Below, piece after piece: positions 42,800 to 51,907 of a stretch of 64,000 nucleotides of DNA. Source of the DNA: Phenylobacterium montanum. Lineage in GTDB: Bacteria > Pseudomonadota > Alphaproteobacteria > Caulobacterales > Caulobacteraceae. The stretch covers positions 3,442,501 to 3,506,500 of the forward strand of contig NZ_CP073078.1 in NCBI RefSeq assembly GCF_018135625.1, in the 5' to 3' direction. Position 1 is the first letter of the stretch. Each line of letters opens with the position of its first letter. The notes under the pieces are model-generated. The model ran no database searches and was not told the DNA's origin. It saw only the letters and a program-made list of their open reading frames with translations. The position numbers and the translations under genes are program-made.

Positions 42800-44485
42800 T
42801 TACCCTTCCGCCGCCGCCAGTTTCCACCGCACCCGCCCGCCGCGGTCGGTGCGGAGGCGGCCCCGCAGCACGATCTGGCTGGCCTTGTAGGCGACGCCTT
42901 CGACGAAGGAGGCCGAGGGCTCGATACTGACTTCGCTGGCGTCGCTGCGCAGCCACCAGCCGCGGCTGGAGGGGCCGCGGAGGAGCACGCTGCGCTGGTC
43001 GCGGCTGACCAGAGCCGAGACGTCAGGGGGCAGGTGGAAGCGCACGGCCACCGCCGCCGACTGGGCCTGGGCCTGCTCGGCCGGGATGAAGCGGTCCTCG
43101 CCGCGCAGTTCGCCCAGGGCTTTGTCGAGGAACAGGCGTCGTTCGTGGGTCAGGCCGGTGGCCGCCAGCCAGCCGGTGTTGCCGACCTCGACCCAGATCC
43201 CGGCCTCGTTCTCGCGGCGATGGCAGGCTATCTGGCCGGCGACCCCGACCAGCCGGGCGCCCAGGGCCTCGGCCAGATAGCCGGTGAGGGGCGCGACCGG
43301 GCCGGCCTCGCCCAGGGTCACGGTGGAGGCGGCCTCGGTCTGGCGCCAGGGGCCGGGGCGGTGGCTGCGCGGGCTCCAGCCGCAGTTGGCGATCAGCCGC
43401 TCGCGCCCGCAGACCACCTCGATCGCGCCCACCTGGTCGCAGGCGGCGAGGCTCCAGGCGCCGCTGGCCGGGGCCCCGACATCCATCAAGACGCTCATGC
43501 CGGGGCTGGTCAGGCGCTGATAGCCGCTGAAGGGGGCGTCCCGCTGCGGTTCGGCCTTGGCGGCGGGGGTCTCGTGGGTCAGGGCGGCGGCGATCCGCGC
43601 CGGGGTCGAGGACTCGCCGCCCTGGAAGGCGCCCAGGCGTCCGTCGGGCAGCGTGAAGAAGCGCGTCGCGCCCGACAGGCGGTCGATGGCGCGCGTGGCC
43701 CGCTCCAGCGGCGCGTGGCCGGTCTGCGACAGGCCATCGTCGAGGGCCAGCAGGTCGAGCAAAAGCTCCAGCCCCGCCTCGGGCGAGCGGGTCATGTGGC
43801 CGCCGTCCGGGGCCACGGCCTTGGCCAGGGCCTGGTCCAGCCGCGGCAGGGCCCGGATGTAGATCGCCTCGCCCGCCGGCCCCGCCAGGGCGATCCCGGC
43901 CACCGCGGCGGCGTTCAACCGCTCGGCGGCCCGCGGCGGCTCGTCCTTGAGCCTGAGGAGGTGGCGGGCCTGGCGCGCCACGCTGTCCGAGAGCTGGCCG
44001 ATCTCGAAGTCGGAGGCGCCGGCCAGCATGGCCCGGCCGGCGCAGGCCAGGTTGAACACCCGCCGTTCGGCCAGGTCGGCGCGCCAGGAAAAGGGGTTCC
44101 AGCGGCCGAACACCCGCTTCCAGTCCAGGGTCAGGCGCAGGGCTTCGCGCGCGCCGGCCTCGCCGTGGGCCATCAGGTCGACAAGCCAGTCAAAGCTGTG
44201 CAGCCGCTCGGCGAAGGCCAGGCTGGGGCTGGGCCGGTTCCAGGGATCGCCGCCGGGGCCGAGGTCCAGGGTCTCGCCGGCCAGGTCGAAACGGCCCTGC
44301 AGCAGCGCCTCGCCGCGCTCGCGGGTCGCCGGGCGGGCGTTGTGGGGCTGGATGGCGAAGCCGAGGGGCCTGGGCCCGGACAGGCCCGACTGGCCCATGG
44401 GCGTGGCGCGCCACTCCGCGCGCGCCTGGCCGGCCAGGGCGCGCCCCACGGCCGGAAGCCACAGCCGTGTCCGCTCGCCCGCCAT
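42800..44485 (-). CDS. Heparinase II/III family protein
   Basis: 561 residues. The N-terminal half is the alpha-helical toroid type (PWNRPSPSLAFAERLHSFDW, WNPFSWRADLAERRVFNL), the C-terminal half is the beta-sandwich heparinase II/III-like domain (GYQRLTSPGMSVLMDVGAP, LIANCGWSPRSHRPGPWR). No signal peptide is obvious, odd for an extracellular lyase. In several alphaproteobacteria such a gene sits between rpe and purH, as here, but its substrate is unknown. The ATG lies 10 bases after the rpe stop, so the two are cotranscribed. Confidence 0.85.
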   Translation of the reverse strand: MAGERTRLWLPAVGRALAGQARAEWRATPMGQSGLSGPRPLGFAIQPHNARPATRERGEALLQGRFDLAGETLDLGPGGDPWNRPSPSLAFAERLHSFDWLVDLMAHGEAGAREALRLTLDWKRVFGRWNPFSWRADLAERRVFNLACAGRAMLAGASDFEIGQLSDSVARQARHLLRLKDEPPRAAERLNAAAVAGIALAGPAGEAIYIRALPRLDQALAKAVAPDGGHMTRSPEAGLELLLDLLALDDGLSQTGHAPLERATRAIDRLSGATRFFTLPDGRLGAFQGGESSTPARIAAALTHETPAAKAEPQRDAPFSGYQRLTSPGMSVLMDVGAPASGAWSLAACDQVGAIEVVCGRERLIANCGWSPRSHRPGPWRQTEAASTVTLGEAGPVAPLTGYLAEALGARLVGVAGQIACHRRENEAGIWVEVGNTGWLAATGLTHERRLFLDKALGELRGEDRFIPAEQAQAQSAAVAVRFHLPPDVSALVSRDQRSVLLRGPSSRGWWLRSDASEVSIEPSASFVEGVAYKASQIVLRGRLRTDRGGRVRWKLAAAEG

Positions 44486-44495
44486 AGGTAGGGGC

Positions 44496-45158
44496 CTAGC
44501 CTCCCCTCAAGGCGCGGATATTGTCCGCATAGGCCGCCGGCCCGCCGCGGAAGACGGCGGTGCCGGCCACCAGGGCCGTGGCGCCGGCGTCGACGCACAG
44601 CCGCGCGGTCTCCGGCGTGACCCCGCCGTCGACCTCCAGCTCGATCGGCCGGCGCTCCTTCTCGATCATGCCGCGCAGGCGCTCGATCTTCCTCAGCTGC
44701 GAGGTCATGAAGCTCTGGCCGCCGAAGCCGGGATTGATCGACATGACCAGGATGTGGTCGACCTCGTCCATCATCCATTCGATGGTCTCGGGCAGGGTCG
44801 AGGGGTTGAACACCACCCCGGCCTTGGCCCCCAGCTTGCGGATCTGCTTCAGCGAGCGGTTCAGGTGCGGCCCGGCCTCCGGATGGATGCTGATCAGGTC
44901 GGCGCCGGCCTGGCGGAACGCCTCCAGATAGGGATCGGCCGGGGCGATCATCAGGTGCACGTCGAAGGGCAGCTTTGAGTGCGGGCGCAGGGCCTTCACC
45001 ACGTCCGGGCCTATGGTGATGTTGGGCACGAAGTGGCCGTCCATCACGTCCACATGCACCCAGTCGGCGCCGGCGGCCTCGATGGCGCGCACCTCCTCGC
45101 CGAGCTTGGAGAAGTCCGAGGCCAGGATGGACGGGGCGATGATCGGGGGTCTGCTCAT
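44496..45158 (-). CDS. rpe: Ribulose-phosphate 3-epimerase
   Basis: 220 residues, TIM-barrel enzyme interconverting ribulose 5-phosphate and xylulose 5-phosphate. Conserved parts: IIAPSILASDFSKLGEE, WVHVDVMDGHFVPNITIG (His/Asp metal ligands), DVHLMIAPADPYL, SINPGFGGQSF and the phosphate-binding DGGVTPETA and LVAGTAVFRG. First gene of the leftward rpe / heparinase-like / purH series. Confidence 0.95.
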   Translation of the reverse strand: MSRPPIIAPSILASDFSKLGEEVRAIEAAGADWVHVDVMDGHFVPNITIGPDVVKALRPHSKLPFDVHLMIAPADPYLEAFRQAGADLISIHPEAGPHLNRSLKQIRKLGAKAGVVFNPSTLPETIEWMMDEVDHILVMSINPGFGGQSFMTSQLRKIERLRGMIEKERRPIELEVDGGVTPETARLCVDAGATALVAGTAVFRGGPAAYADNIRALRGG

Positions 45159-45306
45159 GAGCCGGAGTTAGCGCGCGGCGCGGGGCCGGCGCAAGCCGCC
45201 GGCGCCATGCAAACGCCTGAGGCGGGTTCCGGTTGAAATCCCGCTTGGCGAAGGCGGGTGAATGGCGGTCAGATAGACCCACAGACATACACGGGAAGGA
45301 CGCCGC

Positions 45307-45876
45307 ATGAGACTGACCAAGCCCCGCATCGCGCCCGTGGCCGAGGGCGACTGGACGGACGAGCAGCGCGAACTGGTGGCGCCCATGGCTGACCGCGGCG
45401 CGATCCTCAACATCTTCCGCACCTTCCTGAACAAGCCGGCGGCGATGAAGGGCTTCCTGGGGTGGGGAAGCTACATCCTGTCGAAGAAGAACAGCCTGCC
45501 CGCCCGGGAGCGCGAGATCGTGATCCTGCGCATCGGCTACCTCTGCAAGGCGGGTTACGAGTGGACCCAGCACGTACCGATCGGCCAGCGGGCGGGCCTG
45601 ACCGACGCCGAGATCGCGCGCATCAAGGCCGGCGCCGACGCGCCGGGCTGGAGCGCGGCCGACGCCGCCCTGATCCGCGCCACCGACGACCTGCACCACC
45701 AGCAGTTCGTCACCGAGCCGTCCTGGGCGGACCTGCTCAAGCACTTCGACCAGGGCCAGGCCATGGACCTGGTGTTCACCGCCGGCCAGTACACTCAGGT
45801 CTCGATGCTGCTGAACAGCTTCGGGGTGCAGCTCGACGAGGGCCAGACCCTCGATCCCGACCTGAAGGGGTTCTGA
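45307..45876 (+). CDS. Carboxymuconolactone decarboxylase family protein
   Basis: 189 residues, all-helical CMD/AhpD-like fold. Key segment EREIVILRIGYLCKAGYEWTQH has the C-x3-YEW-x2-H arrangement of the CMD branch (split: REIVILRIGYLCKAG and YEWTQHVPIG). It is typical of catabolic operons, as peroxidase-like or decarboxylase-like enzymes. An SDR gene starts 2 bases after its stop, so both may act on the same substrate, unknown here. Confidence 0.87.
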   Translation: MRLTKPRIAPVAEGDWTDEQRELVAPMADRGAILNIFRTFLNKPAAMKGFLGWGSYILSKKNSLPAREREIVILRIGYLCKAGYEWTQHVPIGQRAGLTDAEIARIKAGADAPGWSAADAALIRATDDLHHQQFVTEPSWADLLKHFDQGQAMDLVFTAGQYTQVSMLLNSFGVQLDEGQTLDPDLKGF

Positions 45877-45878
45877 CC

Positions 45879-46682
45879 GTGGCCGGGCGGCTCGCGGGCA
45901 AGGCCTGCCTGATCACCGGCGCCGGCCAGACCCCGGGCGAGACCGTCGGCAACGGCCGGGCCATGGCGCTCCTCTTCGCACGCGAGGGGGCGAAGGTCCT
46001 GTGCATCGACCGGCGGCTGGAGAGCGCCGCCGAGACCGTGGCCATGATCCAGACCGAGGGCGGCGAGGCGGCCGCCTTCGAGGCCGATGTCTCCCGGGAC
46101 GGCGACTGCGCCGCCGCCGTGGCGGAGGCTGGGGCGCAGTTCGGGCGGCTGGATGTGCTGGTCAACAATGTCGGCATCGGCGGGCGCGGCGACGGGCCGG
46201 CGCACCGGGCGGACGAGGCCGCCTTCGACCGCATTCTGGCGGTGAACCTGAAGTCGGCCTTCCTGATGATCCGCCACGCCATCCCGGTGATGCGCGCCCA
46301 GGGCGGCGGGGCGATCGTCAACATCTCGTCCCTGGCCTCGATCGCGGGGGGAAACCAGGTGGCCTACGAGGTCTCCAAGGCGGGCATGAACCGGCTGACC
46401 ACCAGCGTCGCCAACGCCAACGCGGCCCACGGCATCCGCTGCAACGCCATACTGCCCGGCCTGATGGACACCCCCATGGCCGTGGCCGGCATAGCCAACG
46501 CCCGCGGCGAAGACCCCGAAGCCGTCCGCGCCGCCCGCAACGCCCGGGTGCCGCTGAGAGGCAAGATGGGCACGGCCTGGGACACGGCGCACGCGGCCCT
46601 GTTCCTGGCCTCGGACGAAGCGGGGTTCATCACCGGCGTGCTGCTCCCGGTGGACGGGGGGATGTCGGCCCGGGTGGGGTGA
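45879..46682 (+). CDS. SDR family oxidoreductase
   Basis: 267 residues, GTG start 2 bases after the CMD gene, with AAGGGG upstream. Classical SDR: GKACLITGAGQTPGETVGNG (modified glycine-rich loop with an insert, as in 'TGAGxxxGxxxGxG'), acidic CIDRRLES after strand 2, favouring NAD, VNNVGIGG, catalytic Ser in VNISSLASI and YEVSKAGMNRLT with Tyr and Lys, and FITGVLLPVDGGMSA near the C terminus. The unusual loop suggests a variant nucleotide-binding region. Substrate unknown; it forms an operon with the CMD protein. Confidence 0.9.
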   Translation: MAGRLAGKACLITGAGQTPGETVGNGRAMALLFAREGAKVLCIDRRLESAAETVAMIQTEGGEAAAFEADVSRDGDCAAAVAEAGAQFGRLDVLVNNVGIGGRGDGPAHRADEAAFDRILAVNLKSAFLMIRHAIPVMRAQGGGAIVNISSLASIAGGNQVAYEVSKAGMNRLTTSVANANAAHGIRCNAILPGLMDTPMAVAGIANARGEDPEAVRAARNARVPLRGKMGTAWDTAHAALFLASDEAGFITGVLLPVDGGMSARVG

Positions 46683-46694
46683 GGGGCCTCCTTT

Positions 46695-47315
46695 TCACCG
46701 CGTCTGGAACTGCGCCAGCGCCTTGGTCTTCGGATCGTTCGCGAAATCGGCCGGCGCGATGAAGCCGCGCTGGTCCCAGGGGATTTCGACGCCGATCGCC
46801 TCGTAGCACCTGGCCGCATATTCCGAGCAGATGAACTCATTCTGCGGCTGCAGGAATTTCGGCGTCACCCGCCCCGTCCGGCCAAAGGCGATGCGCGCCG
46901 CGATCTTCAGGATTTCGATTGGCGCGAAAGGATCACCGAACCGGTCGACGGCGAAATCGGCCAGGCGGCGCATGGCGGCGTCCCCGCTCGCCCCCGCATA
47001 GTCCTCGTGCCGCGCCAGGATGATCTTGCCGGGATAGGGCTTTTGCCCGGTGCTGCTCTGGCTGATGAAACGTTCGAGCGTGACGGTGCGCACGCCCAGC
47101 CGCTGCACGCTCTCGAACACCATGATCCGGTGCAGCGGCGCCCAGCGGTAGGCCAGGGCGACATGGGTCCATGGGCTCCTGGTCGCCCAGCCGATCAGGC
47201 GGGAGAAGGGGTCGTTGCCGGAGCACAGCAGAATGTCGCCGTCGCGCACCCGTCGGGCGATCGCCGAGAGAGGCTCGGGCTTCAGGGTGCGCAGAACGTC
47301 TTCATCGATGGCCAT
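46695..47315 (-). CDS. YiiX/YebB-like NlpC/P60 cysteine hydrolase
   Basis: 206 residues. The permuted NlpC/P60 features are visible: VRDGDILLCSGNDPFSRLIG with PWTHVALAYRW (His) in the first third and NEFICSEYAARCYEAIG (Cys) in the last third. Such enzymes cleave lipid, peptide or acyl bonds; the substrate is unknown. No signal peptide, so it is likely cytoplasmic. The ATG at 47315 follows a GAGAG; longer frames across the hemerythrin gene are not coding. It is divergent from the hemerythrin gene. Confidence 0.82.
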   Translation of the reverse strand: MAIDEDVLRTLKPEPLSAIARRVRDGDILLCSGNDPFSRLIGWATRSPWTHVALAYRWAPLHRIMVFESVQRLGVRTVTLERFISQSSTGQKPYPGKIILARHEDYAGASGDAAMRRLADFAVDRFGDPFAPIEILKIAARIAFGRTGRVTPKFLQPQNEFICSEYAARCYEAIGVEIPWDQRGFIAPADFANDPKTKALAQFQTR

Positions 47316-47391
47316 GGGCGCTCTCTTTCTTCCGTTCGCGGCGCCGCGAACGTGTCGCAGGCGCCGGCTCGACCGTCCTTCAACGCGCGGC

Positions 47392-47416
47392 GGAACAGTC
47401 GCGTCGGAGGCGAGTT
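47392..47416 (+). promoter_or_regulatory. Candidate EcfG (general stress) promoter
   Basis: GGAAC (47392-47396), 17 bases, then GTT (47414-47416): this fits the alphaproteobacterial EcfG/SigT pattern GGAAC-N16-17-cGTT except that the base before GTT is A. It lies about 25 bases before the ribosome binding site and start of the hemerythrin gene. Confidence 0.45.
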
Positions 47417-47441
47417 GTTGTTGAAACCACAGGAGAGCAAC

Positions 47442-47969
47442 ATGACGACAGCATCCAGCAAATCGGCCGCAGGATCCAAGATTCGCCGCACCCGTCGAAC
47501 AGGACGCCGAGATCCCCTCGCGGTCAAGCTGTTGAAGCAAGACCACCGCGAAGTCGAAAACTGGTTCGACGAGTACGAGCAACTGGAATCGGACTCGGAA
47601 AAGCTAGAGCTGTTCAAAAAGATCGCTCTTGCGCTCAAGGTTCATACCCAGATCGAAGAGGAAATCTTCTATCCCGAGGAGCGCGGGCAGATCGAAGACG
47701 ACATGCTCGACGAAGCCTATGTCGAGCATGCCGGGGCCAAAAAGCTGATCGCCGAGATCGAGGCCATGGCGCCCGGCGACGAGTTCTACGACGCCAAGGT
47801 CAAGGTGCTGGGCGAATACATCAAGCACCACGTCAAGGAGGAAGAGCAGCCCGGCGGTATCTTCGCCCAGGCCAAGAAGGGCGACGAGGACCTGGACGCC
47901 ACCGGCGAAAGGCTGAAGGCCCGCAAGGCGGAGCTGATGGCCAAGCTGGGCGGCGCCAAGGCGCACTGA
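47442..47969 (+). CDS. Hemerythrin HHE-domain protein
   Basis: 175 residues with ribosome binding site AGGAG before the ATG. A basic N-terminal tail (KIRRTRRTGRRD) precedes a four-helix hemerythrin-like bundle: LLKQDHREVENWFDEYEQ with the first His, VHTQIEEEIFYPE with the His-x-x-x-Glu pair, EAYVEHAGAKKL, and YIKHHVKEEEQ with His and Glu. Expected to bind a di-iron centre and to sense or buffer O2, NO or peroxide. A candidate stress promoter lies upstream. The Arg-rich N terminus could bind DNA or nucleic acid, untested. Confidence 0.88.
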   Translation: MTTASSKSAAGSKIRRTRRTGRRDPLAVKLLKQDHREVENWFDEYEQLESDSEKLELFKKIALALKVHTQIEEEIFYPEERGQIEDDMLDEAYVEHAGAKKLIAEIEAMAPGDEFYDAKVKVLGEYIKHHVKEEEQPGGIFAQAKKGDEDLDATGERLKARKAELMAKLGGAKAH

Positions 47970-47991
47970 CCTGCGCCCCGGCGGGCGGCCG

Positions 47992-49350
47992 CTATTGGCC
48001 GCTCGCCGCCATTGCGCGCTTGGGAGTGGTCACGGTCCCGTCGCCATAGGTCCCGTTCAGCCGCCCGTCCCGCGCGAAGTCGCGCATCATCGCGAAGTAG
48101 CCGTCGGCGTTGCGCGTGCTCTGGCGCTCGCCGCTCGCGTCCAGTTCGTATTCGTAGATGCCGTGCTCGGTGTGCGGAAACACAGCGCGGGTGATCGGCT
48201 TGCCGGCGGCGGCCAGGGCGTCGAGGCGGCGGCGGGTCTCGGCATAGGGCGCCTGCAGGTCGTCGCTCCCTTGGATCCACAGCTGGGGCGTATTCAGCCG
48301 CCGCTCCACGTCCATGCCGTCGTAACGCCAGGGCGTGCCCATCACCAGTTCGCTCGCCTTGGCCTTCGCCTCCGCGTCGCTCAGGGGCAGCACCATCCAG
48401 GTGAAATTGCCGTGCAGGTCCTTGTACCAGGGCTCGGCCTTGTCCTTGGTCCGCAGGGCGTCGAGGCGGTCGTAGCCGGTCTTCAGGTCGCTGCTGACAT
48501 AGACGCCCACGGCGTCGACCACATCCATGGCCTGGTCGATCTCGGCCTGGCTGTGGCCCTTCAGCTTCAGCTCCAGCGCCGCTTCCTCGCGGTCCTCTTC
48601 CAGCGGCGAGATGAGCAGGCCGAAGCTGGAGATGACGAAGTCGGCCCGGGTCTTGGTGGCGGCCAGGGGCGCGATCCAGCCGCCCTGGCTGCCGCCCTGG
48701 AAGCCCATCCGCCCAGCGCGCGGGCCGGCCAGGCGCCGAGCCTCGCCCATGGCCGCGACCGCGTCGTCGGCCAGGGTCTCGAAGTCCTGGGTGTATTTGC
48801 CCTCCGAGGCGCCGATGCCGCGCTTATCATAGACGAACACGCCCACGCCCTCGGCCGGCAGGATGCGCTGCAGGGAATAGAGGTCGCGGGCGGAATAGTT
48901 CTCCGAGCCGTGGATCAACACTACGACGGGGACCCGCCCCGCGCCCTTGGGCAGAACCAGCCGCCCGGCCAGCTTGACGCCCGCGCCCTGGAAGGTGGTG
49001 TCGGTGACGTCGAAATCCTGGCGGTGCGCGGCCTGGCCGTCGAAGCTCAGTTCGCCTGTGCCGCAGGCGCCGAAGCGGACCTGATGCCCGTCGGGCTTGC
49101 CGGTCCAGCCGCGCGTCGAGCCCCAGACCCCGTCCGCGCCTTGGGTCAAGGCGCCGGTAGTCCCGTCAAAGCGGCGCCAGCGCAGGGCCTGGCCCGTGGA
49201 GGCGCCGATATCCACCAGGCTGCCATCCGCCAGGCGATAGGCGCCGATGTGGCAGTCACCCACCGTGGTCTTATCGCTATCAGCCAAGGCCACGGCGGGA
49301 GCGAGCGCCGCGAGAAGGACGGCGGCGATGAGAGCGGCTCTGTTTTTCAT
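47992..49350 (-). CDS. Secreted alpha/beta hydrolase
   Basis: 452 residues with a signal peptide (KNRAALIAAVLLAALAPAVALA). Residues about 25-130 form a beta-rich N-terminal domain. The alpha/beta hydrolase domain follows: VVVLIHGSENYSARD for the oxyanion region, FVYDKRGIGASEG, nucleophile elbow FQGGSQGGWIA, QGSDDLQAPYAET with the Asp and FPHTEHGIYEYE with the His. It resembles periplasmic esterases or dipeptidyl peptidase-like enzymes. Substrate unknown. ATG 49350 is chosen because the signal peptide starts there; an ATG 12 bases upstream is possible. Confidence 0.85.
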   Translation of the reverse strand: MKNRAALIAAVLLAALAPAVALADSDKTTVGDCHIGAYRLADGSLVDIGASTGQALRWRRFDGTTGALTQGADGVWGSTRGWTGKPDGHQVRFGACGTGELSFDGQAAHRQDFDVTDTTFQGAGVKLAGRLVLPKGAGRVPVVVLIHGSENYSARDLYSLQRILPAEGVGVFVYDKRGIGASEGKYTQDFETLADDAVAAMGEARRLAGPRAGRMGFQGGSQGGWIAPLAATKTRADFVISSFGLLISPLEEDREEAALELKLKGHSQAEIDQAMDVVDAVGVYVSSDLKTGYDRLDALRTKDKAEPWYKDLHGNFTWMVLPLSDAEAKAKASELVMGTPWRYDGMDVERRLNTPQLWIQGSDDLQAPYAETRRRLDALAAAGKPITRAVFPHTEHGIYEYELDASGERQSTRNADGYFAMMRDFARDGRLNGTYGDGTVTTPKRAMAASGQ

Positions 49351-49424
49351 GGCCGCCACCATCGGGGCGGGGATGGGATCGAGCCAGTTAAATGGCTGTA
49401 AGGCCGATTAAACTTCGGACAGGA

Positions 49425-49757
49425 TCAGCCCTTGCGCGACGCCTTCTCCTCGATCCCCGAGCGGCCCTCGCGCGCCTCCAGCTTGGCGGCCACGGCGTCG
49501 AGGCTGACGTCGCTGGCGGCCAGCAGGACCAGCCAGTGATAGATCAGGTCGGCGCTCTCGGCGGCGATGGCGTCCGGGTCGTTCAGGGCGGCGGCCAGGG
49601 CGGTCTCGATGGCCTCCTCGCCCAGCTTCTTGGCGGCCAGGACCGGGCCGGCGGCCAGGAGCTTGGCGGTGTAGGAGGAAGCCGGGTCCGCGCCCTTGCG
49701 CGCGGCGATGGTGGCGGACAGCCGGGCCAGGATGTCGGCGAAGCGCTGGGTGCTCAT
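49425..49757 (-). CDS. hisE: Phosphoribosyl-ATP pyrophosphatase
   Basis: 110 residues, second step of histidine synthesis, MazG-like all-alpha fold. [28 protein letters not shown] with the metal-binding glutamates and [16 protein letters not shown] are diagnostic. Its ATG overlaps the hisF stop by four bases, so it ends the leftward his operon; hisI is not here. Confidence 0.93.
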   Translation of the reverse strand: MSTQRFADILARLSATIAARKGADPASSYTAKLLAAGPVLAAKKLGEEAIETALAAALNDPDAIAAESADLIYHWLVLLAASDVSLDAVAAKLEAREGRSGIEEKASRKG

Positions 49758-50518
49758 GCGATCAGCCTCACCGGCAGGCCGGCGCGGGCCATGGCGGCCT
49801 TGGCTTCGGGGATGGCGATCTCGCCGAAGTGGAAGATCGAGGCGGCCAGCACCGCGTCTGCCCCGCCAGCCTGCACCGCCTCGATCAGGTGGTCGGTGGT
49901 CCCGGCCCCGCCCGAGGCGATCACCGGCACGCCCACGGCGCTGGACACGGCCCTTAGCAGGGCGACGTCGTAGCCGCTCTTGGCCCCGTCGCGGTCCATG
50001 GAGGTGAGCAGGATCTCGCCAGCCCCGCGCTCCACCGCCCGCGCGGCGTAGTCGACGGCGTCGAGGCCCGTGGCCTTGCGCCCGCCATAGGTGAACACCT
50101 CCCAGCCGCCGCCCTCGCGGGCGCGGGCGTCGATGGCGCAGACCACGGCCTGGGAGCCGAAGGCGTCGGCGAGGCTGGCGATCAGGCCCTCGTCCTCCAC
50201 CGCGGCGGTGTTGACCGAGACCTTGTCGGCCCCCGCGCGCAAGAGAGCGCGCGCATTTTCGACGTTGCGCACCCCGCCGCCGACCGAGACCGGCATGAAG
50301 CAGACGTCGGCGGTGCGGGCGATCACGTCCAGGATGGCGCCGCGGCCCTCGTGGCTGGCGGTGATGTCGAGGAACATCAGCTCGTCTGCGCCCGCCGCGT
50401 CATAGGCCCGGGCCTGCTCGACCGGGTCGCCGGCGTCGCGCAGGGACACGAACTGCACGCCCTTGACCACCCGGCCATCCTTGACGTCGAGACAGGGGAT
50501 GACGCGGACCTTGAGCAT
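49754..50518 (-). CDS. hisF: Imidazole glycerol phosphate synthase cyclase subunit
   Basis: 254 residues, TIM barrel with the catalytic aspartates in [14 protein letters not shown] near the N terminus and in CAIDAREG-like [11 protein letters not shown]. Phosphate-binding strands SVGGGVRN and [11 protein letters not shown] are conserved. Works with HisH (glutaminase), encoded two genes upstream. Overlaps hisE; separated from hisA by 6 bases. Confidence 0.95.
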   Translation of the reverse strand: MLKVRVIPCLDVKDGRVVKGVQFVSLRDAGDPVEQARAYDAAGADELMFLDITASHEGRGAILDVIARTADVCFMPVSVGGGVRNVENARALLRAGADKVSVNTAAVEDEGLIASLADAFGSQAVVCAIDARAREGGGWEVFTYGGRKATGLDAVDYAARAVERGAGEILLTSMDRDGAKSGYDVALLRAVSSAVGVPVIASGGAGTTDHLIEAVQAGGADAVLAASIFHFGEIAIPEAKAAMARAGLPVRLIA

Positions 50519-50524
50519 GGGGCC

Positions 50525-51259
50525 TCAGGCCGCCTTGCGGTTGGCCACGGCGATCACCTCGGCCGGGCGGATGGCGCCGTTGTAGAGCGAGCGGCCGAGC
50601 ACCGCGCCGGCGATCGGCACGCCGGGCCAGGCCTGCAGGTGGCGGATGTCGTCCACCGAGGCCACCCCGCCCGAAGCGATCACGGGGATGGAGACTGCAT
50701 CGGCCACCGCCCCCACCGCCTCGACATTGACCCCGGTCATGGCCCCGTCGCGGCTGATGTCAGTGACGATCAGGGCGGCGACGCCCGCATCTTCGAACCG
50801 CTTGCCGAGGGTGATGGGATCGAGGTCGGAGCCGCCGGTCCAGCCCTCGACCGCGACCTTGCCGTCGCGCACGTCGACGGCCACGGCGATCTGTTCGGGC
50901 CATTGGCGGGCGGCGGTCTTGACCAGCTCGGGATCGCGGACCGCGACCGTGCCCAGGATCACCCGGCTGACCCCCGCCTCGATCCACAGGCTGACCGCCT
51001 CCAGGCTGCGGATGCCGCCGCCCAGCTGCACGGGGATGGAGACGCGATTGAGGATGGCGCTGACCGCGTCGGCGTTCATCGACTGGCCCTGGATGGCGCC
51101 GTTCAGGTCGACCACGTGCAGCCAGTCGAAGCCGTCGCGCACGAACTGCTCGGCCTGGTCGGCGGGCGAGGCGTTGAACACGGTGGCCTTGTCCATGTCG
51201 CCATGCAGCAGGCGCACGCACTGCCCGTCTTTCAGGTCGATGGCGGGATAGAGGATCAT
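50525..51259 (-). CDS. hisA: ProFAR isomerase
   Basis: 244 residues, 1-(5-phosphoribosyl)-5-[(phosphoribosylamino)methylideneamino]imidazole-4-carboxamide isomerase. YPAIDLKDGQCVRL carries the N-terminal catalytic Asp and VAVDVRDGKVAVEGW the second. Sugar-phosphate loops QLGGGIRSL and ASGGVASVDD are present. Start overlaps the hisH stop by four bases. Confidence 0.95.
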   Translation of the reverse strand: MILYPAIDLKDGQCVRLLHGDMDKATVFNASPADQAEQFVRDGFDWLHVVDLNGAIQGQSMNADAVSAILNRVSIPVQLGGGIRSLEAVSLWIEAGVSRVILGTVAVRDPELVKTAARQWPEQIAVAVDVRDGKVAVEGWTGGSDLDPITLGKRFEDAGVAALIVTDISRDGAMTGVNVEAVGAVADAVSIPVIASGGVASVDDIRHLQAWPGVPIAGAVLGRSLYNGAIRPAEVIAVANRKAA

Positions 51260-51900
51260 GGGCGCCAGTCCAGGAAGTTGGCGAGCAGCCTTAGGCCCGC
51301 CGCTTGCGATTTTTCGGGGTGGAACTGCACGCCGGCCATATTGCCATGCGCCACGGCCGCGGCGAACCGCCCGCCATGGTCGACGCTGGCGGCCACGGCG
51401 GCGGCATCATCGGGGAAGAAGGCGAAAGAATGGGTGAAGTACATGGGTGAATCCGCGCCCAGTCCCTCGAACAGGGGATGAGGGGCGGCGACCTGGATGT
51501 CGTTCCAGCCCATGTGCGGCACCTTGAAGGCCGCGCCGTCGGGGGTCAGGCGACGAACCTCGCCGCCGATCCAGTCGAGGCCGAGCGTGGTGCGAAACTC
51601 CAGCCCGCGCGAAGCCATCAGCTGCATGCCGACGCAGATGCCGAGGAACGGGGTCCCGCGCCCGCGCACCGCCGCCTCCAGGGCCTCGGTCACGCCCGAG
51701 CGCGCGTGCAGGCCCGCGGCGCAGGCGGCGAAGGCGCCGACGCCGGGCAGGACGATGCGGTCGGCGCGGGCGATCAGGTCGGGATCGGCGGTCACCACCA
51801 CCCGGCGCGCGCCGTCCAGCGCTTCGCCGGCCTTGACGAGGGCTTTTTCGGCCGAGCGCAGGTTGCCCGACCCGTAGTCGATCAGGGCTATGCTCTGCAT
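51256..51900 (-). CDS. hisH: Imidazole glycerol phosphate synthase glutaminase subunit
   Basis: 214 residues, class I glutamine amidotransferase. The nucleophile is in FLGICVGMQLMASRG; the His-Glu pair is in VQFHPEKSQAAG. LPGVGAF and HMGWNDI are HisH-typical. It supplies ammonia to HisF. It follows hisB by 7 bases. Confidence 0.95.
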   Translation of the reverse strand: MQSIALIDYGSGNLRSAEKALVKAGEALDGARRVVVTADPDLIARADRIVLPGVGAFAACAAGLHARSGVTEALEAAVRGRGTPFLGICVGMQLMASRGLEFRTTLGLDWIGGEVRRLTPDGAAFKVPHMGWNDIQVAAPHPLFEGLGADSPMYFTHSFAFFPDDAAAVAASVDHGGRFAAAVAHGNMAGVQFHPEKSQAAGLRLLANFLDWRP

Positions 51901-51907
51901 GGGTTTA

